Of a stretch of DNA of 8,299 bases, positions 5,386-8,299 are shown in pieces. The stretch's first letter is position 1; every line of letters begins with the position of its first letter. The DNA is from Treponema sp. (GTDB lineage Bacteria; Spirochaetota; Spirochaetia; Treponematales; UBA12059), in NCBI GenBank assembly GCA_012517645.1, contig JAAYUR010000382.1, positions 1 to 8,299 on the forward strand. The letters are read 5' to 3'. Under the pieces are notes generated by a model, which worked only from the letters and a program-made list of their open reading frames with translations, did no database searches and was not told the DNA's origin. Position numbers and translations under genes: made by a program.

Positions 5386-7320
5386 ATGAACATTCCATCG
5401 TTCGAGCAGATTCTCGAATCCCCGCTGCCGGTAAAACTTATCGTTCTGCTCGGAATGTGCATCGTATTCCTCTATGTGCGAAAGCGCGACACCGAGGGGC
5501 TTACCTCGGGCTATTTTTACCTGTTCGCGCTTCAGGGGACTCGGGACCTTGTCTTCGCGTTCTTCCCGGTCCCCCAGGTCTACATGGTCTCTGACCTTTT
5601 TGTCTTCGCGGCCCTGACGTACCTTGCCGCCGCTCCCCTGCGGGACCGATCGGTTTCTGCGGGCGTCGCCGTCTTGAACCTGGCCGCCGCTATCCTGTAC
5701 CTGGTAGACTATGCCCGACCCTTCCTGCCTTCCCTGACCTTCTCCCCCTTCAGTCTCATTCCGGCCCTGGATTCCGCAGCCCTGGCCGGGCTCCTGGCCC
5801 TGCGAAGCAGGACCCTGGATCGCCAGGTTTTGAGCGTGGGCACCCTTGCGGCCTCCTTCGGAGCCGCATACGCCGCCGCCGCATTTTTCCTGGGATACGG
5901 TCAAGTCTTGTTCCACAAGCTCGCCGTTCCCTTATTCTATTTCTGGCCCCTGGGAACGGCGTTCATTCAACTGGAAACCCATGAAGGCCAGCTTGTCCGC
6001 GCCTTGGACTACTACGAGGGAGCGGTGGATTCGATCTACAACCTGGCCGTAGAAACCGGATCCGCGATGCGAAAGTCCTTTGCCGTGACGGACATGTTGG
6101 ACGGGATGGCACGGGTGGTGACGGCGGAAACGGACGCGGACGGCTGCGCGATTCTATTGGTGGACGAGTTCGAGGATGTCGTGAGCGTCAGAACCGTCCG
6201 GGGTAGCTTTCCTCCTCCCTTCAGGCTCCCCGAGGACCTTCCCCGGAAACGGGAGAGGGTGGAGGCCTTCGTCCGGCACGCCCAGTTCAAGCTCGGGGAG
6301 ACCTTGTTCGGCGAGGCCGCCAAATCCGGGAAGCCGGTCTTCGCTCCCTCCGCGGAGGCGGACGGGCGGATCGTGGTCAACGGTCCCGAGGATTTCCTCC
6401 GGGTCGGGTCCCTGATGGCGGTTCCCCTGCTGGTGGAGGATACGGTGATCGGTGTCCTCGCGGTGGAGAGGCTTCCGGGTCGGGAACCCTTTACGGAGGG
6501 CCAGTTCGATCACCTCAAGACCCTGGCCAACTTCGGCGCCCTGCAGGTCAGCAATTTCTTTTCCTTCCAGGAAGCCCGGGAGCGGAGCGAGCGGGAGCGG
6601 GCTGCGAACATCGCCGCGGAGATCCAAGGTCTCATCGTTCCCAAGAAACTCCCGGATTTCCCGACCGCCTCCCTGGGCGCTTTCACGGCCCCGGCCATCG
6701 GGGTCAGCGGCGACTACTTCGACATCCTGCAAACCAGGAAGGACAGGCTGCTCCTGGCCGTCGGGGATGTGGCCGGCAAGGGGGTCGCGGCGGCCCTGGT
6801 CATGGTCATGGTGCGGTCGATCCTGCACCTGGTGGCGAACACGGACAAGGACGCCTCGACCATGTTATCCTGGATCAACCGGGGCATAACCGGTAAGATC
6901 GAGATGGATCACTACGCTACCCTGGGTCTCGTGGACCTGAACCTGGCGACCGGAGACCTGGAGTATGCGAACGCCGGGCACCAGCCCCTGCTGATCTATT
7001 GGGCCGGAGAGGACGGCATCGAGTCCGTCGAACTGAAGAGCATACCCATCGGGGTGGAGAGGGGAACGAACTTCGCCAAGAGGTCCCTAAAACTGCAAGC
7101 CGGGGACATGCTCCTGATGTACACCGACGGGGTCGTGGAGGCCATGAACGGCCAGGGACGCCAGTTCGGGCGCAAGAACCTGGGGGCTTCCCTGCTGAGA
7201 TGCCGGGACATGTCCGCCCGGGAGGCGGCCTTGAGGATCCGGGCCGATCTTGCGAACTTCGCGGGGGATACACGCCAGCACGACGATCAGACCGTTCTGG
7301 TGCTTAAGATGAAGAGGTAG
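5386..7320 (+). CDS. Membrane PP2C/SpoIIE-family phosphatase with GAF domain (RsbU-type)
   Basis: A 644-residue protein serine/threonine phosphatase likely to dephosphorylate the STAS protein encoded next. Residues 1-195 contain about seven hydrophobic segments (near 16-33, 42-60, 66-84, 89-107, 118-138, 147-168, 173-192), so it is anchored in the inner membrane. Residues 200-225 are a linker helix and 227-395 a GAF-type sensor domain (MAVPLLVEDTVIGVLAVERL is the typical core strand pair). Residues 396-415 (ARERSERERAANIAAEIQ) look like a signalling coiled coil. The PP2C catalytic domain covers 416-644, with metal-binding aspartates in SGDYFD (D443), GDVAGKG (D461), YTDGV (D581) and HDDQT (D633/D634), plus YANAGHQP. 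All are present, so it should be active. GAGGG six bases before ATG 5386 supports the start. The ligands of the membrane and GAF parts are unknown. First gene of a three-gene operon. Confidence 0.9.
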   Translation: MNIPSFEQILESPLPVKLIVLLGMCIVFLYVRKRDTEGLTSGYFYLFALQGTRDLVFAFFPVPQVYMVSDLFVFAALTYLAAAPLRDRSVSAGVAVLNLAAAILYLVDYARPFLPSLTFSPFSLIPALDSAALAGLLALRSRTLDRQVLSVGTLAASFGAAYAAAAFFLGYGQVLFHKLAVPLFYFWPLGTAFIQLETHEGQLVRALDYYEGAVDSIYNLAVETGSAMRKSFAVTDMLDGMARVVTAETDADGCAILLVDEFEDVVSVRTVRGSFPPPFRLPEDLPRKRERVEAFVRHAQFKLGETLFGEAAKSGKPVFAPSAEADGRIVVNGPEDFLRVGSLMAVPLLVEDTVIGVLAVERLPGREPFTEGQFDHLKTLANFGALQVSNFFSFQEARERSERERAANIAAEIQGLIVPKKLPDFPTASLGAFTAPAIGVSGDYFDILQTRKDRLLLAVGDVAGKGVAAALVMVMVRSILHLVANTDKDASTMLSWINRGITGKIEMDHYATLGLVDLNLATGDLEYANAGHQPLLIYWAGEDGIESVELKSIPIGVERGTNFAKRSLKLQAGDMLLMYTDGVVEAMNGQGRQFGRKNLGASLLRCRDMSAREAALRIRADLANFAGDTRQHDDQTVLVLKMKR

Positions 7321-7366
7321 GGGCCGGGGATATGCCCGATTTCTTGCTAAGGAGGGCCTGGGTACC

Positions 7367-7705
7367 ATGGAATTGAAGATTCGCAAGACGGGTACCAACT
7401 ACATCATCGACGTCAACGGGGAGATGGACTTGTACAATTCGTACAAGCTCAAGGAACTCGTGATGAAGATGCTGGAGAAGAAGGTTGAACGGTTCATAAT
7501 AAACCTGGAAAACGTGGATTACATAGATTCCAGCGGGATCGGAGCCCTCATCTATATCTGTTCCACGATAAAGAAGCAGGGCGACAAGCTGGCGATCACG
7601 AACATTCACGGCTCCGTCAAGAAGGTGATCGAGCTCACCAAGCTCATGGGGTATTTCCCAATCATGAACAGCATCGAGGAAGCCATCCTGCGGATGGAGG
7701 ACTGA
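7367..7705 (+). CDS. STAS-domain anti-sigma factor antagonist (RsbV/SpoIIAA-like)
   Basis: A 112-residue single STAS domain, the usual size for RsbV or SpoIIAA. It begins with the beta-strand pattern NYIIDVNGEMDLYNSYKL, and the phospho-switch loop is YIDSSGIGALI. By analogy with SpoIIAA, S55, the first Ser of DSSG, is the likely phosphorylation site; S56 is the alternative. In the standard model a GHKL kinase phosphorylates it and the PP2C phosphatase upstream reverses this, deciding whether it binds the kinase. AAGGAGG ten bases before ATG 7367 is the strongest ribosome site in the window, fitting high expression of a stoichiometric switch protein. It lies 46 bases after the phosphatase gene and 3 bases before the next gene. 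The sequence is lysine-rich and close, by recall, to spirochaete homologues. The final target is not encoded here. Confidence 0.92.
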   Translation: MELKIRKTGTNYIIDVNGEMDLYNSYKLKELVMKMLEKKVERFIINLENVDYIDSSGIGALIYICSTIKKQGDKLAITNIHGSVKKVIELTKLMGYFPIMNSIEEAILRMED

Positions 7706-7708
7706 TCC

Positions 7709-8296
7709 ATGGATTCGGCGGACACCACCTATCTTTCGGGCATCCACGAGATACGGGTCGACGAGAATAGCCCCCTGTTCGAGAAGTCCAGCATGTTGTA
7801 CAAGGAGTTCCCCTCCGACTACCGGCAGATCCGGTATTTTACCCTGCTGATCGTCCAGTCGGCCCCGCTGGAGATCAAGGAAATAAATCTTCTGGAACAG
7901 CAGATCTCGGAGATCATCAAGAACGCCGTCAAGCACGGTAATAAGTGCAACCCCGAAAAAAAGGTCCGGGTCTGGTACGAATTCGACCCGTCCCATGCCC
8001 ACCTGATCGTGCAGGACGAGGGGGAGGGGTTCAAGGATCTCGAGGTCTGGAACGATTTCAACCGCCGCCGGCTGGAGAAGCTGGCCGCCCAGGATTTCGA
8101 GGGACTCGCGGAGTATGTCTCCTTCCGCACGGAAGCCTCGGACGACAACGACGGAGGCAACGCCCTCTTCGCGGCCCTGGAGTATTGGAACGGCGGCTTC
8201 GTCTACAACACCCGACGGAACGCCGTGGCCATGCTCAAGACCTACCCCCAGAGGCACCTGGGCGTGATCCTGGAGGATCGGCCCGGACAAGGCTGA
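7709..8296 (+). CDS. GHKL (HATPase_c) ATP-binding protein, divergent RsbW-like kinase/anti-sigma
   Basis: A 195-residue soluble protein, likely partner of the STAS protein encoded three bases upstream. The N-box is EIIKNAVKHGN (68-78), with E68 and N72, matching RsbW-type kinases (E-x-x-x-N-A-x-x-H-G). G1 is DEGEGF (103-108). The G2 region is altered: where RsbW has GGxGL, this reads GGNALFAAL (149-157), followed by YNTRRNAVAML as the last strand. Residues 109-145 are a longer insert than in RsbW, with a charged helix (RRRLEKLAAQDFEG). ATP binding is likely; kinase activity is uncertain because of the G2 change, although spirochaete relatives seem, by recall, to share this form. GGAGG eight bases before ATG 7709 supports the start. 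TGA ends at 8296, just inside the window, so the gene is complete. No sigma factor gene follows within view. Confidence 0.85.
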   Translation: MDSADTTYLSGIHEIRVDENSPLFEKSSMLYKEFPSDYRQIRYFTLLIVQSAPLEIKEINLLEQQISEIIKNAVKHGNKCNPEKKVRVWYEFDPSHAHLIVQDEGEGFKDLEVWNDFNRRRLEKLAAQDFEGLAEYVSFRTEASDDNDGGNALFAALEYWNGGFVYNTRRNAVAMLKTYPQRHLGVILEDRPGQG

Positions 8297-8299
8297 CGA

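Noticed and set aside
7304..8290. 328-codon reverse-strand open frame opposite the STAS and GHKL genes
   Set aside because: It is a GC-rich shadow of two well-recognised genes with good ribosome sites; its translation resembles no family.

Overview
The window is GC-rich, chromosomal-type bacterial DNA. It most likely comes from a member of the Spirochaetota. This rests on the strong resemblance, by recall only, of the STAS protein (7367-7705) and the ATP-binding protein after it to the RsbV/RsbW-like proteins of Treponema and Spirochaeta, and on the membrane-GAF-PP2C phosphatase in front of them. No phage or transposase gene is visible.

Layout. (1) 1-164 is an edge region without a supported gene. 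It carries a hairpin and one copy of an intergenic repeat. (2) 165-3961, reverse strand, is a two-gene operon. A 954-residue P-loop/TPR protein of STAND type with a possible degenerate nucleotidyl-cyclase N-terminus comes first. A RlmM-type rRNA ribose methyltransferase follows, coupled by a 4-base GTGA overlap. (3) 3962-4127 is a divergent control region with a good forward promoter, an inverted repeat over its -35 box, and alternative hairpins in the leader. (4) 4128-5038, forward, is a two-gene operon: a GHKL (HATPase_c, RsbW-like) ATP-binding protein and a small PilZ-like protein, coupled by ATGA. (5) 5039-5385 is a gene-free stretch with a possible terminator, a ~115-base palindromic repeat element and a sigma70-type promoter. 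(6) 5386-8296, forward, is a three-gene operon: a membrane PP2C/SpoIIE-type phosphatase with GAF domain, a STAS anti-sigma-antagonist-type protein, and a second GHKL ATP-binding protein.

How the genes may work together. The last operon has the classic parts of a partner-switching module: phosphatase, phosphorylatable STAS switch and kinase-type ATPase. The sensor is membrane-bound. No sigma factor or other output gene is present, so the target is unknown. The middle operon has another RsbW-type ATPase, paired with a putative c-di-GMP receptor instead of a STAS protein. This raises the possibility, inferred only, that c-di-GMP feeds into partner switching through that ATPase. Divergent from it is a large STAND-like signalling protein whose Walker A motif departs from consensus.

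The most novel-looking items are the GHKL-PilZ pair, the cyclase-like/STAND/TPR protein translationally coupled to an rRNA methyltransferase, and the repeated intergenic palindrome at both ends of the 5 kb block holding those four genes.
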